A stretch of 64,000 nucleotides of DNA from Ditylenchus dipsaci (Eukaryota > Nematoda > Chromadorea > Rhabditida > Anguinidae), in NCBI GenBank assembly GCA_004194705.1, contig SADC01001189.1, positions 62,001 through 126,000 on the forward strand, given 5' to 3'. Positions 1 to 11,600 of the stretch are shown here, piece after piece (within the stretch, counting starts at the first letter, position 1; each line of letters begins with the position of its first letter). Below the pieces are notes generated by a model that ran no database searches, was not told the origin of the DNA, and saw only the letters and a list, made by a program, of their open reading frames with translations. The position numbers and the translations under genes are program-made.

Positions 1-95
1 AGCATGAGTCAATAACATGTTCGAGTCTGTCTAAGATAAACTGACAAACCCTTGCCTACGCAAAAAATACAAAAATGCGAAAAATTGAATTTACA

Positions 96-1618
96 CAGTT
101 AAAGTTCGATTTAACGAAACTCATACAACGAATAAGAAGGTCGGAAGATCGTTCTCGCCTAGGGTCCAACATTTTTCTACCTTCATTTTTTTTAAATTCG
201 CCAGTTCTGTTTGACATTCTCTTGTCAAATATCGCAAGCATTCCGATTTAAAGGGGGAAACCAGCGCGTTACACTCAATTAAGGCGGGGGACCAGCAATT
301 TATTTCTCTCTTGACTATTTTGTATAAGCGTTCTACCGGCTGTAGGAAGTTTCGTAACAAGACAATTTCGTAAGAGCGAATTTTCGTAAAAGCGAACTTT
401 CGTAAGAAATTTTTTTCGTAAGAGCGAATTTTCGTAAGAAACTTTTTCGTAAGAGCGAATTTTCGTAAGAAACTTTTTCGTAAGAGCGAATTTTCGTAAC
501 AAAACTCTTTCGTAACGCGCTTTCAGTAACATTAGTGATATGTTAAGTGGCTTTTTTTGCTTTTTAATCATCCTTGATGTTTCTTATAATTTCTGTGATG
601 TTTTGACCAGAAATAGTCAAGAAAAAAAATAAAACAGTCAGAGGGTGGAATCGAACCGACGGTGAAAAAGCTCATCCCATCAACTTACCTACTGCACATT
701 CATGCCACTGATAGTGATGGGCTATGTGTAGTATATAATATATGAATCCTAGCTCAGAGTCTTTCTCCACGCTTTTGGGTATTTCAGCTGGTCTCCTAAC
801 GGATGAAAAGTCTGGGGATCAACTCAGTAATCCAAATTTTAGTCATATAACCTATGATTACCAACTTTTGTCCTTTTACTGTTAATATTCATATAGTTAA
901 CTGTACAAGCTGTCGAAGAGTGACAGAAAGGTCAAAATTAACGAATCAGATGACATCCTGGATTAAAAAAATTGATTAAAAGTGAAAAAAATTTCGATGA
1001 TTTCCTCTTACGAAAGAAATTCGTTACGAAAATTCGCTGTTACGAAAAAAATTTCTTACGAAAATTCGCTGTTACGAAAAAGTTTCTTACGAATTTTCGC
1101 TGTTACGAAACTGTTTCTTATGAAAATGTTTCTTACGAAAGTTCGTTCTTACGAAAGTTCGCTCTTACGAAATTGTCTTGTTACGAAACTTCCTACAGCC
1201 GTTCTACCTGATCCAACAAAAGTTTTCTGCCTACTTTCAAAAGTAGGATAAGGTCATAAATATCAGATTTGACATGAAACGAGTGAAAACAAGGACAATT
1301 TTTGAAAATTACTTGTCCCTGCTTAAAGTTGCAGTGTAACACGCTGGTATGGCCCCTTTAAAGATCATTTTTCGAAAACCCAAAAAATTTCTCTAAAAAC
1401 GCCAAAACTGCATTATTTTTCATCAAGTTTTTGCTTTTTTAAAGAGAAAAACTTGGTTTGCCAAAAAAATAATTGGCAAAATCGGAATCCTTGCAATGCT
1501 TAGGATCAGAATGTCAAAACAAAACTGGCCAAAAAAACTTGAGAAAATGAATATAAAAAAGGTATCGAGCCACTAAACTTGGCCGACTCTTGAGTTTCGT
1601 TAAATCGTGTTTTAACTG
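96..1618. mobile_element. pogo/Tc1-like inverted-repeat element, interrupted
   Basis: The left end (CAGTTAAAGTTCGATTTAAC with GAAACTC following) and the right end (GAGTTTCGTTAAATCG then AACTGTA) are inverted copies, and TA follows the right end. Internal phrases such as CGCCTAGGGTCCAACA and GCAAAATCGGAATCCTTGC recur in the elements at 7601, 20531 and 23871, so it belongs to the same family. A second element (252-1357) is inserted at a TTAA inside it. No transposase is visible. The left border is less certain than the right. Confidence 0.6.
252..1357. mobile_element. TTAA-flanked inverted-repeat element (nested)
   Basis: The element is bounded by TTAA at 248-251 and 1358-1361. The ends are inverted: AGGGGGAAACCAGCGCGTTA on the left, and TAACACGCTGGTATGGCCCCT on the right. 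The subterminal arms (about 360-520 and 1000-1190) consist of inverted tandem phrases such as TTCGTAAGAGCGAATT and its complement. Short open frames here are repeat translations, not genes. The ends match the element at 25325-25558. Confidence 0.7.
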
Positions 1619-1917
1619 TAAATACATTATAATCATTAATGTAAGCAATATTATCTTCTGAACAAAAATGTTTTTTCAGTTCTTCATTGTCTCAGAAAAT
1701 ATATAAAAATGCCTTTCTTATCTTAAAAAGTTAACTAATATTATTTGTTTGCAATTTATTGAGTATAACTGAAAAAGTATATACAAAAGCACCAAAAATA
1801 GTATTTAGTATTTTTTCATTTTATCAGCCAATATGGATTCTTTCGCAGTGGACATTTGCAGTACTGGAAACAATTTTTAAAAAATTTCAAAGCAAATATT
1901 AAACCAGTGAAAATTAC

Positions 1918-3271
1918 CAAAGCGTCTTTTCCATGTTTGCCTTCTACTCCTTGAACTCCCGGCTGTCCCTGAGCTCCATCTGCTCCACTCATTCCCTGAA
2001 ACAGTTAATAACTAAAACCTAGTTTCTTAAAAATTGGCTCAAACCGGAGGGCCATGCACTCCTTTATGTCCAGCTCTGCCAACTAATCCTGGCATTCCAG
2101 TAGAGCCTTTTTGTCCTTCAGCACCTCGCTCACCTCTTTGCCCTAAATTTATTACAATACTTTTTTTTACAAAACAATAGGCATGATTATTTATGTTTCA
2201 TTTCTCTATTATAATTCTTTAAACTGAAAATTTTCCCCGTACATTGCAAATAAACATTCTTTTTTAGTCAGAAAATGTAAGTTTTTAATGAAATTTGATT
2301 AATTTTTAGATCAGAGCCTTTTTAAGAGCTTTGTTTTTGCCTTGGTCCCCTGTCGTTTCTTATTGTGATTTTTTTAGGCTAAAACTTAGGCAAGTAAAGA
2401 CCAGCGTATGTTAGAATGGACTTGATCATGAGTCTAAGATATAATTGAGCCCGTCCTAAAATACGCTGGCCTACCCTTGCCTAAACCTAAAAAGTACTGA
2501 AAAACAACAGAAGGACTAAGGCGAACCGACCCCCCCCCCCCCCAAATTATAGATTAGAGCCGGCCTTCTTCTATGATGTCCATTATCCACTTTTCGGTCC
2601 GAATGTTTACAGAACTCGCAAAATTCATTGAAGAAAATTGTGGAAAGAAGAAGTTAAATTTTTTTTGATAGAAAATCCATGAAACATTTAGCCCTTTATT
2701 AAAATATTTTTCACACATATCAAACGAAGCTTTACCTTGATTCCTTTTTTCCTGAACACCTTTCTACCATTCATGCCCGCTCACCTTGACTCCAGGCTTG
2801 CCCATTACTCCTCTCTCACCTATCAAACCAATCTCCCAGGTAGACCAGGCATACTTATAAATTTTAAAATCATTTATTTATTATATAATGATTTTAAAAT
2901 ACCCAGATATTCCAGGTCTACCAGGATTGCCCATTATTCTCGTTTGCCCCTAGCACCAGGCTTACCAACTTCTCCCTGCTGTCCATGCGGACCTGCAGGC
3001 AAAATATACAACCGGAAAAAGGCGCGTTTCTGAAATAGGGCGCATCCACTCCATTTAAACCATCTTTGCCGGGAACTCCAGGCAGTCCTGTTGGGCCGCG
3101 ACGACCACGAATACCAATCTGACCTATGCGGCAGCTTTTTTGAGGTTGACAGGCTATAATATAAAATTTTAACTTATTTTGTTAGTTTAAAAAAAAGTTA
3201 CTGCATGAAGACTTTGGAGGAAGGTAAGCGTTGATGTGGTTGAGAAAAGATTTGCCAAAAATCAACATCGC
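1918..3271 (-). CDS. Collagen (cuticle-collagen-like), partial, with frame breaks
   Basis: Read on the minus strand, several exons encode uninterrupted Gly-X-Y repeats. Exon 3271-3202 begins near MLIFGKSFLNHIN. Exon 3153 downward carries a Cys-rich pre-collagen stretch (SSCTCQPQKSC across the junction) and then GIRGRRGPTGLPGVPGKDG. Further triplet blocks lie at about 2995-2905, 2860-2740, 2140-2050 and 1985-1918, and a GT donor at 1917 shows that it continues beyond. The Cys cluster before the first Gly-X-Y block resembles nematode cuticle collagens, which are secreted, crosslinked structural proteins; that assignment is inference. The frame breaks in at least two blocks, for example near 2948, where one extra base would restore Gly-X-Y. 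An inverted-repeat element (2338-2526) sits in an intron. It may be a pseudogene, or intact but with sequence errors. Confidence 0.6.
2338..2526. repeat. Inverted-repeat element (TTGCCTTGGTCC family), copy 1
   Basis: The arms are TTGCCTTGGTCCCCTGTCG ... TTAGGCTAAAACTTAGGCAA on the left and TTGCCTAAACCTAAAAAGT ... AACAACAGAAGGACTAAGGC on the right. They form a hairpin about 190 bp long with a palindromic centre near GATCATGAGTCTAAGA. A second copy lies at 45736-45945. The copy falls in an intron of the collagen gene and is followed by a run of about 15 C. Confidence 0.6.
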
Positions 3272-3418
3272 CTGAATATTATTTTTTTGGAAAATCATAT
3301 TATAATAGTTAGTTTAAAAACTGAATCAGTGAAATGAAGGACAACGAATTGGGTTGTTCGCAAAGTTCGTAGACCCACATAACTCACTTTTTTAATTCAT
3401 TAAAAAGTAGAGACCGTG

Positions 3419-3560
3419 ACGATGGATATATCGTATCGTTCAAAACAATATATCGGTCTCGATTTTCGCAGAAAATATCGTATCGTTATATCGTTTATCG
3501 ATTTTTCTAACATCGTTATATCGTATCGTTAAGTACTAAATATCGCGATGTATCGTTCGA
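3419..3560. repeat. TATCG-rich simple repeat
   Basis: A stretch of imperfect iterations of ATATCGTATCGTT. It lies just upstream of the hAT transposase remnant and could be subterminal repeat sequence of that transposon, but no matching right-hand copy was found downstream. Confidence 0.5.
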
Positions 3561-3719
3561 GCTCAATACTTTGGTTGATGAGAAATAATTTATACGACTT
3601 TTGCGACTTGTTCGATTTTTCTTTTGCTTTCTTTACGCACCTATTGCTCGATCTTTTAGAATGAGCCTACTCTGGAAAATTCTGCTTGCTGGTAATGAAG
3701 AAAGATTTCTCTTACAAAA

Positions 3720-4798
3720 ATGTCGCTGAAGGAAGCAAAGTGCAATGCTTGTCAAGCTAACATCAAACTAAGCAATGCCGGCCCGACAAACTTGAAGGTT
3801 CAATTAGCCGAACATCCCGCTTACCAGAAGCAGTTCGGAGTGATGGAGAATGCGGAGGAAGCTAAAAAAGAATCAATGATTCAAGGGCTAGAGAAGTTTG
3901 TTGTCCGAGATCAGGTAACAATGGAAAATTAATTAATAATTCACCTGCTCTTAGGAGAGTTATCAGCACTTGATCGAAAGATTATGCATCTCGTCGATTG
4001 TGAAAATCTGCCATTTGCCAGGGGAAGTCAGCATTATCGGGAGTGGGTCATGTCTCGAGTGTACGCGGCGGTCAAAAAAGAAGTCTATTCTCGTCTGAAT
4101 GATTGCAATGCTCTGTTCTTCACATCGGATATTTGGTCGGGGCGTACGGAAAGTTTCATCAGGTAAATTACTTTAATTTGGGCACGTTTGCCAGACTTTG
4201 AATATTATTTTTTAGCTTGACAGCACATGGTATCGACACTGTGTGGAAGCGACACAAATTTGTTCTCTGTGTGCATCACTTCCCAGGGTGCCATGATTTC
4301 GAGACTATCAGTAGAATCATGGATAACATGCTCAGGGAATGGGGAATCAATGAGTCAAGCGATGAAGGATCGAATATTAATTCAAACTCATTATTTTGAT
4401 ATGGATTAGTAATCTATATAAGCTATATCTGTACTTAATAGGGGTTTTTTAGGAACGCGGCTACTTGAATGCGGACTGCGGCGCACATATGCTAAATTCG
4501 GTGGTCAATAGTTCACTCTTCAAGAATGCTGAGATCAAGCCATTGCTCGAGTCATGTCGAAAGCTGGTAGGGGATTTCAATCATTCTATTTTGGCCAAGG
4601 ATCGTCTGAAGAAGGAGCAAATAAGTGCTATGTTGCCCTTGCACAGCCTGCTGCAGATAATTTTGTGATCTATTACGAATCTTAATTAACGTTTCGTTGT
4701 TTTATAGACGAATGTTTTTTAGGATCCACGGTCTTGCTATGTTCTTGGACCCACATTTCAAGGATTGTGTGCATCGAACAACTCTCTCCTCTATTTTT
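3720..4798 (+). pseudogene. hAT-family transposase remnant with BED zinc finger
   Basis: Exon 1 (3720-3914) starts with an ATG and encodes a BED-finger-like segment with CNAC and spaced His residues (KCNACQANIKLS ... EHPAYQKQF). Exon 2 (about 3955-4162) carries ENLPFARGSQHYREW and then FFTSDIWSGRTESFI. Exon 3 (from 4217) continues LTAHGIDTVWKRHKFVLCVH and HFPGCHDFETI. Exon 4 (from about 4454) carries NADCGAHMLNSVVNS and LLESCRKLVGDFNHS. The segment at 4725-4798 reads AMFLDPHFKDCV. In this order these are typical landmarks of the BED finger and RNase H-like core of hAT transposases. GT-AG introns are visible, but the exon 1/2 junction is out of phase, exon 3 runs into a stop, and the C-terminal dimerisation region is missing. 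It is therefore most likely an inactive copy. No terminal repeats were recognised around it. Confidence 0.72.
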
Positions 4799-7600
4799 TG
4801 ACTAAGATTTCAAAGTTAAGGTCTTTTTGATTGACAATTTCGAGATTTTCAGGATATGAGAAATAGTAACTACGGGTTTCTAATTACGGTAACTAGGCTG
4901 AATAAGATTGTACATTTCAATTAGATCAAGGGACCTAGTAGAAAAATACAATTTAACTTTTAAAATACAACTTTTTACAACACGAGGGTAGGTAATTTTT
5001 ATACACACCCAAGTAGAGACATTGACCAAAATTCAGATAGAATTTTTTACTTTGAAAAATAGAAGTAGGATGTCTCCGTATGTCTGGACTTTCAGGTTTC
5101 ATTGAGCTATTTCTGCTTTTCTTTAATGCCAGATCTGTGGATTGATATACTATTCTTTGTACACAAAAATTTCTCTACGAAGACGTCTTTGAATGGTTTC
5201 AAAGCTTGCCTTATCACCATCACTTTTCTAGCTAGCTCACCATCAGACGAAAAATTTCTCTGGATTCAGTCTACAAAACCAACTTTAATGTGTTTTACTA
5301 AGACTCCATTCAGACTCATGGGACACGGGACAAACTTTTAAACACTTTTTTCTTTCTATCTCAGCTCCCAGTCCTCATTTTTCACCGCTTTCATCAAATC
5401 CATAAGAAAACCAGATTTGCCATAAAAAGCTGAAAACGGTTTTTAGGCAGTCCCGCATATCAATGACCTGCGCGATTTGCGTGTCAAATCCGCGAATTTC
5501 TGAATGTCTTAACAGTAAAATATATTGGTTCTATCATGTATAGCAGCGCCGATTTACCCTTAATCTGATGCCGCGATGAAAATTTGTGTGTCCCGTGACT
5601 TTCCGGCACTTGACCCGTGTCCCTCAGAAGTCTGAATGGAGCCTAACAAATTAAAAATTACATCAAAAATTTTTGATTCATATTCCATAGTAGACCACAA
5701 TTGATTAATATCAAGAAATAGTTTCAGGAAGATTAAGTAAGTATTGAACAAAGAAAGTGTTAATATAGTTAAAATAATGATAAACTTTTTTGATAAGAAT
5801 TTTTAAGCATTTGAAAATCTGAAATATCCTTAAAATGAGAATAGAAGCTTTCTACTGTTATCTGTGAAGGAAAACAAAAAAGAATGCATAAATTTAATTA
5901 AAGCAGGAAAGAAGGTAGAAACTTCTCTTGTGGTTGTATTTTTGGCTTCCTTTTGCACAGATCTCGTAAAACAACAATGACTGCACATTTTAAAAGAATA
6001 TACTTGTGTTCATAATTAAGGTCAGCAGACTGTAAAGAAAAAACAGAAATAAGAAGTGATTATTTGTTCGAAATGAATGCAACACAATATTTATGGCCTT
6101 GCATGAAAAATATTAAATTAAAAAAAAATGTCAGCATCCAAGTGTCCACCCCTCCAAAGAGTATTTTTCTCTAAGCCGAACTTTTTTCATTTTTCATCTA
6201 TTCACACCTTTTGCACCTACAATACCATGAGTATTTGGCCACTAGGGAGATGCTGATTCGCCATCGCGGTATTAGCCGTCGCTTAATTTGCCGTCGCAAA
6301 ATTGCCGTCGACTGACTTGTTCATATTTCCGATACATTACTCAAGAATGAGTTTGACCACCTTTTTAAGCAGTTTCTTGCGCAAAAGAAACATGTTTCTT
6401 ACACTTATTCGTCGAAAATAAAGTTTTTTTTAAATTATAAATTTAAAGGTAAACAAGTCATTTTCAGTGAAAAAATAAGGTGTACACCCAGTTTGGTCGA
6501 AAGCAGCAAACTCGGCACTTAATTAAAGACAAAAAACAAACAACAAAGTTTAATGACACAAATATACTCTTAACCGGCCACTTGTTGTTCTTGGATGGCA
6601 CACAGCATGCAATCAATTCAACACATGAGCGCTCAGACGCTTCGCCTAAACCATATAAATTCGTTTCTTTTGCTCAAGAATAAGAAATTTCTCACAGTCA
6701 TGAGAGCCGTCTTCTTCCTCTAGCTTCTGCTTTTGAATTTGGTTAGTTCATCTAGTCATCCACATTTTTATGTGCCATCCTTAAATACCAAATACTGATA
6801 TGGAGCAACTCCGACGAGTAGAATAAGATTTGGCAATTATTCAAGAGACATAATCTGTAATTTTGGATGTATTTTTTCGATTTTTCTTCTTTTTTTCACT
6901 TTTTTTACTTTTTTCTACCGGACATGTCATATACCATTTGACGCCAAACTTATCGCTGATAAATATATTTCAGAAGTTGACTTCAATTTATAGTAGAAAT
7001 TTTGAGTTATGGCCTGTTATAGTAAAGTTTTTTTTCAAACAACCAAAGGGCCTCTTTCCTTGATATAGATAAATAGAAGCGGTCTGTTTTGGTCACACTA
7101 ATCTACACATTTCGGGCTCGTTTTGCTCGGCTCGAGTAGCTATACGATATGGCTCTAAAATACTGTATTGTGTCGAATATTCTGGACTTCTGACCAATTT
7201 GAATCAAAATAACAATTTTGATGTGCGCATTTTTTAAAAAAAAAAGCTGTTTTCCCGTGGCCCAACTGACGTGGGGAAGGAAAACAACTGCAGTTTCAGA
7301 ATGCACAGGAAAAACTGCATCTGATAGCATCAAACTGGAACACAATATCGAACGCAGCTCGACCTATCTGGACCTCGGAAGTTGGGAAGTCAGACGAATT
7401 TTGACCAAATTCCCAGTTGGGTCCAAAAAAATTTTAATTTTTTTTTCACGATAACAACTTGAAATTCTGACACCAGATTCGTATTCAGCATGCTCAGTTT
7501 GCGTGTGAAACTGCTCTTTAAGTTCAAAGTCAGTGTCAGATTCCCATTTTATTTCGAATTTCGACCAGAATCCACAGGCGGACTCAGCCCAAATGGTATA
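4799..7600. other. Intergenic, no gene recognised
   Basis: No conserved coding signal was seen in either strand; open frames are under 82 codons and low in complexity. At 6256-6325 there is a run of the phrase GCCGTCGC (with TTAATTTGCCGTCGCAAAATT), which resembles one arm of the short-phrase fold-back elements found elsewhere. No second arm was found. Confidence 0.5.
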
Positions 7601-8026
7601 CAGTCAAACCTGAATAAACGACACCCCAAAAAGTTCGTTCCCGCCTAAGGTCCGACACTTTTTTTACCCCGATACCTGAACATTTTCGCTAGTTCTCTTT
7701 TGACCGTCTGGTCGCAAATATCGCGAGGATTCCGATTTTGCCGATCGTTTTTTCAGAATAATAAAAAAATTTCCTCTAAAAAAGCAAACCTCGATAAACA
7801 AACACTCTTTTTTGAAGATAGGGTGTCGGTTTATCGACGTTTTGCTTTTTTAGAGGAAAATTTTTAATAATTCTGAAAGACAGTTGGCAAAATCGGAATC
7901 CTCGCGATATTTGCGACCAGACTGTCAAACAGAACTAGCAAAAGTGTTCAGGAATCGGGGTAAAAAAAGCGTCGAAACTAGGCGGGAACGAACTTTTTGA
8001 AGTGTCGGTTTATCCAAGTTTGACCG
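7601..8026. mobile_element. pogo/Tc1-like MITE
   Basis: CAGTCAAACCTGAATAAACG at the left and its inverted equivalent CGGTTTATCCAAGTTTGACCG at the right are each flanked by TA. The arms continue inward as inverted copies (GTTCGTTCCCGCCTAAGGTC / AGGCGGGAACGAAC; CGCGAGGATTCCGATTTTGC / GCAAAATCGGAATCCTCGCG). No coding capacity. The TA target site and end sequence fit pogo/Tigger-type elements. Confidence 0.75.
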
Positions 8027-8593
8027 TATACCATATAATAGCTTTTCAAAAATCCAAATTAGACTTGAGCATGTTTTTGCGTTCACTCAAAAGAGACTCC
8101 AGATGCTCGAAAAAAGCATGCCTACCAAAGTTTCTTTCTGCGGTAGGCCCAGCTAACAAAAATTTGTGTTCAAATCCTATCTTTTTAGGTTCAAGAAAGG
8201 CAATCAAGTCAAAAAACGATTAAAAAAATAAAAGTCCAATGCAAAATAATTCATAATACAGGAGGACCACAGCAGACAAAACTTTTTTTCGAGACATGTC
8301 CTTCTTTAATTTTTTCGCTTTTTCTATCAGTTTAACCTGCTCAGGCCTTGAATAAACGCACTGTTGGCTTAGAAAAATTTATGCTTTAGCCGAACAGAAA
8401 AAAAATCAAGCATTTTGTTCTGCTAAAATATTAGGACAACCAAAAAAAACAAACAAATGCTTTACAGGAACTACCAATGCAAAAGGTCATCAAAAAAGTT
8501 CAAGCAAACTATTGCAAGATTAGAATAGCAAATTTAATGTTGTTATTCAATAAAATAAATAAACTTCCAACCTTAACAGGGCAAATATCTACA

Positions 8594-8600
8594 TATAAAA
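8594..8600 (+). promoter_or_regulatory. TATA box of the mucin-like gene
   Basis: TATAAAA lies 62 bases before the ATG at 8662, followed by a pyrimidine/A-rich stretch suitable for initiation near 8625-8630. The spacing and position fit a core promoter for the repeat gene. This is inferred from sequence only. Confidence 0.5.
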
Positions 8601-8661
8601 GGTCTGCAAACAGTTTCTAACATCAAATCAGTTCTTTTGCATCTAACCACTTTCAAACTAA

Positions 8662-11600
8662 ATGTTTCACTTCAAACATTTTTCCCTCCTATTTGTGGGC
8701 TTTATAGTCATTCGATGTGCTGCAGGATGGGATTATTTCACCCTATCAAGCCTAAATCCATTTGCCTACTCAACTGACTACCCAGAAATAATTCATGAAC
8801 AAGATAAACAGTTCCTGGCTCATCTAATGTAACCTCTTTTGAGAATGGAACGTCTCAAAAACAGCAGAAAATCAACTAGCACAACGACCAGCAGTAGCTG
8901 CAGAGAAGTATACGCCACCAGAAGTGGTCAGAACTACCAGTGCCTCTGGAGAATCCACTCCAGCTGAGTCCACCACACCAGAAGTGGTCAGAACTACCAG
9001 TGCCTCTGGAGAATCCACTCCAGCTGAGTCCACCACACCAGAAGTGGTCAGAACTACCAGTGCCTCTGGAGAATCCACTCCAGCTGAGTCCACCACACCA
9101 GAAGTGGTCAGAACTACCAGTGCCTCTGGAGAATCCACTCCAGCTGAGTCCACCACACCAGAAGTGGTCAGAACTACCAGTGCCTCTGGAGAATCCACTC
9201 CAGCTGAGTCCACCACACCAGAAGTGGTCAGAACTACCAGTGCCTCTGGAGAATCCACTCCAGCTGAGTCCACCACACCAGAAGTGGTCAGAACTACCAG
9301 TGCCTCTGGAGAATCCACTCCAGCTGAGTCCACCACACCAGAAGTGGTCAGAACTACCAGTGCCTCTGGAGAATCCACTCCAGCTGAGTCCACCACACCA
9401 GAAGTGGTCAGAACTACCAGTGCCTCTGGAGAATCCACTCCAGCTGAGTCCACCACACCAGAAGTGGTCAGAACTACCAGTGCCTCTGGAGAATCCACTC
9501 CAGCTGAGTCCACCACACCAGAAGTGGTCAGAACTACCAGTGCCTCTGGAGAATCCACTCCAGCTGAGTCCACCACACCAGAAGTGGTCAGAACTACCAG
9601 TGCCTCTGGAGAATCCACTCCAGCTGAGTCCACCACACCAGAAGTGGTCAGAACTACCAGTGCCTCTGGAGAATCCACTCCAGCTGAGTCCACCACACCA
9701 GAAGTGGTCAGAACTACCAGTGCCTCTGGAGAATCCACTCCAGCTGAGTCCACCACACCAGAAGTGGTCAGAACTACCAGTGCCTCTGGAGAATCCACTC
9801 CAGCTGAGTCCACCACACCAGAAGTGGTCAGAACTACCAGTGCCTCTGGAGAATCCACTCCAGCTGAGTCCACCACACCAGAAGTGGTCAGAACTACCAG
9901 TGCCTCTGGAGAATCCACTCCAGCTGAGTCCACCACACCAGAAGTGGTCAGAACTACCAGTGCCTCTGGAGAATCCACTCCAGCTGAGTCCACCACACCA
10001 GAAGTGGTCAGAACTACCAGTGCCTCTGGAGAATCCACTCCAGCTGAGTCCACCACACCAGAAGTGGTCAGAACTACCAGTGCCTCTGGAGAATCCACTC
10101 CAGCTGAGTCCACCACACCAGAAGTGGTCAGAACTACCAGTGCCTCTGGAGAATCCACTCCAGCTGAGTCCACCACACCAGAAGTGGTCAGAACTACCAG
10201 TGCCTCTGGAGAATCCACTCCAGCTGAGTCCACCACACCAGAAGTGGTCAGAACTACCAGTGCCTCTGGAGAATCCACTCCAGCTGAGTCCACCACACCA
10301 GAAGTGGTCAGAACTACCAGTGCCTCTGGAGAATCCACTCCAGCTGAGTCCACCACACCAGAAGTGGTCAGAACTACCAGTGCCTCTGGAGAATCCACTC
10401 CAGCTGAGTCCACCACACCAGAAGTGGTCAGAACTACCAGTGCCTCTGGAGAATCCACTCCAGCTGAGTCCACCACACCAGAAGTGGTCAGAACTACCAG
10501 TGCCTCTGGAGAATCCACTCCAGCTGAGTCCACCACACCAGAAGTGGTCAGAACTACCAGTGCCTCTGGAGAATCCACTCCAGCTGAGTCCACCACACCA
10601 GAAGTGGTCAGAACTACCAGTGCCTCTGGAGAATCCACTCCAGCTGAGTCCACCACACCAGAAGTGGTCAGAACTACCAGTGCCTCTGGAGAATCCACTC
10701 CAGCTGAGTCCACCACACCAGAAGTGGTCAGAACTACCAGTGCCTCTGGAGAATCCACTCCAGCTGAGTCCACCACACCAGAAGTGGTCAGAACTACCAG
10801 TGCCTCTGGAGAATCCACTCCAGCTGAGTCCACCACACCAGAAGTGGTCAGAACTACCAGTGCCTCTGGAGAATCCACTCCAGCTGAGTCCACCACACCA
10901 GAAGTGGTCAGAACTACCAGTGCCTCTGGAGAATCCACTCCAGCTGAGTCCACCACACCAGAAGTGGTCAGAACTACCAGTGCCTCTGGAGAATCCACTC
11001 CAGCTGAGTCCACCACACCAGAAGTGGTCAGAACTACCAGTGCCTCTGGAGAATCCACTCCAGCTGAGTCCACCACACCAGAAGTGGTCAGAACTACCAG
11101 TGCCTCTGGAGAATCCACTCCAGCTGAGTCCACCACACCAGAAGTGGTCAGAACTACCAGTGCCTCTGGAGAATCCACTCCAGCTGAGTCCACCACACCA
11201 GAAGTGGTCAGAACTACCAGTGCCTCTGGAGAATCCACTCCAGCTGAGTCCACCACACCAGAAGTGGTCAGAACTACCAGTGCCTCTGGAGAATCCACTC
11301 CAGCTGAGTCCACCACACCAGAAGTGGTCAGAACTACCAGTGCCTCTGGAGAATCCACTCCAGCTGAGTCCACCACACCAGAAGTGGTCAGAACTACCAG
11401 TGCCTCTGGAGAATCCACTCCAGCTGAGTCCACCACACCAGAAGTGGTCAGAACTACCAGTGCCTCTGGAGAATCCACTCCAGCTGAGTCCACCACACCA
11501 GAAGTGGTCAGAACTACCAGTGCCTCTGGAGAATCCACTCCAGCTGAGTCCACCACACCAGAAGTGGTCAGAACTACCAGTGCCTCTGGAGAATCCACTC

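Noticed and set aside
9..360. Small minus-strand ORFs at the left edge
   Set aside because: They lie within the pogo-like and TTAA element arms and translate repeated phrases only.
630..720. Possible minus-strand tRNA gene (GGTTCGATTCCACC with an upstream GTGCAGTAGG)
   Set aside because: The T-stem and acceptor stem do not pair and no cloverleaf can be drawn; at most it is a tRNA-like relic.
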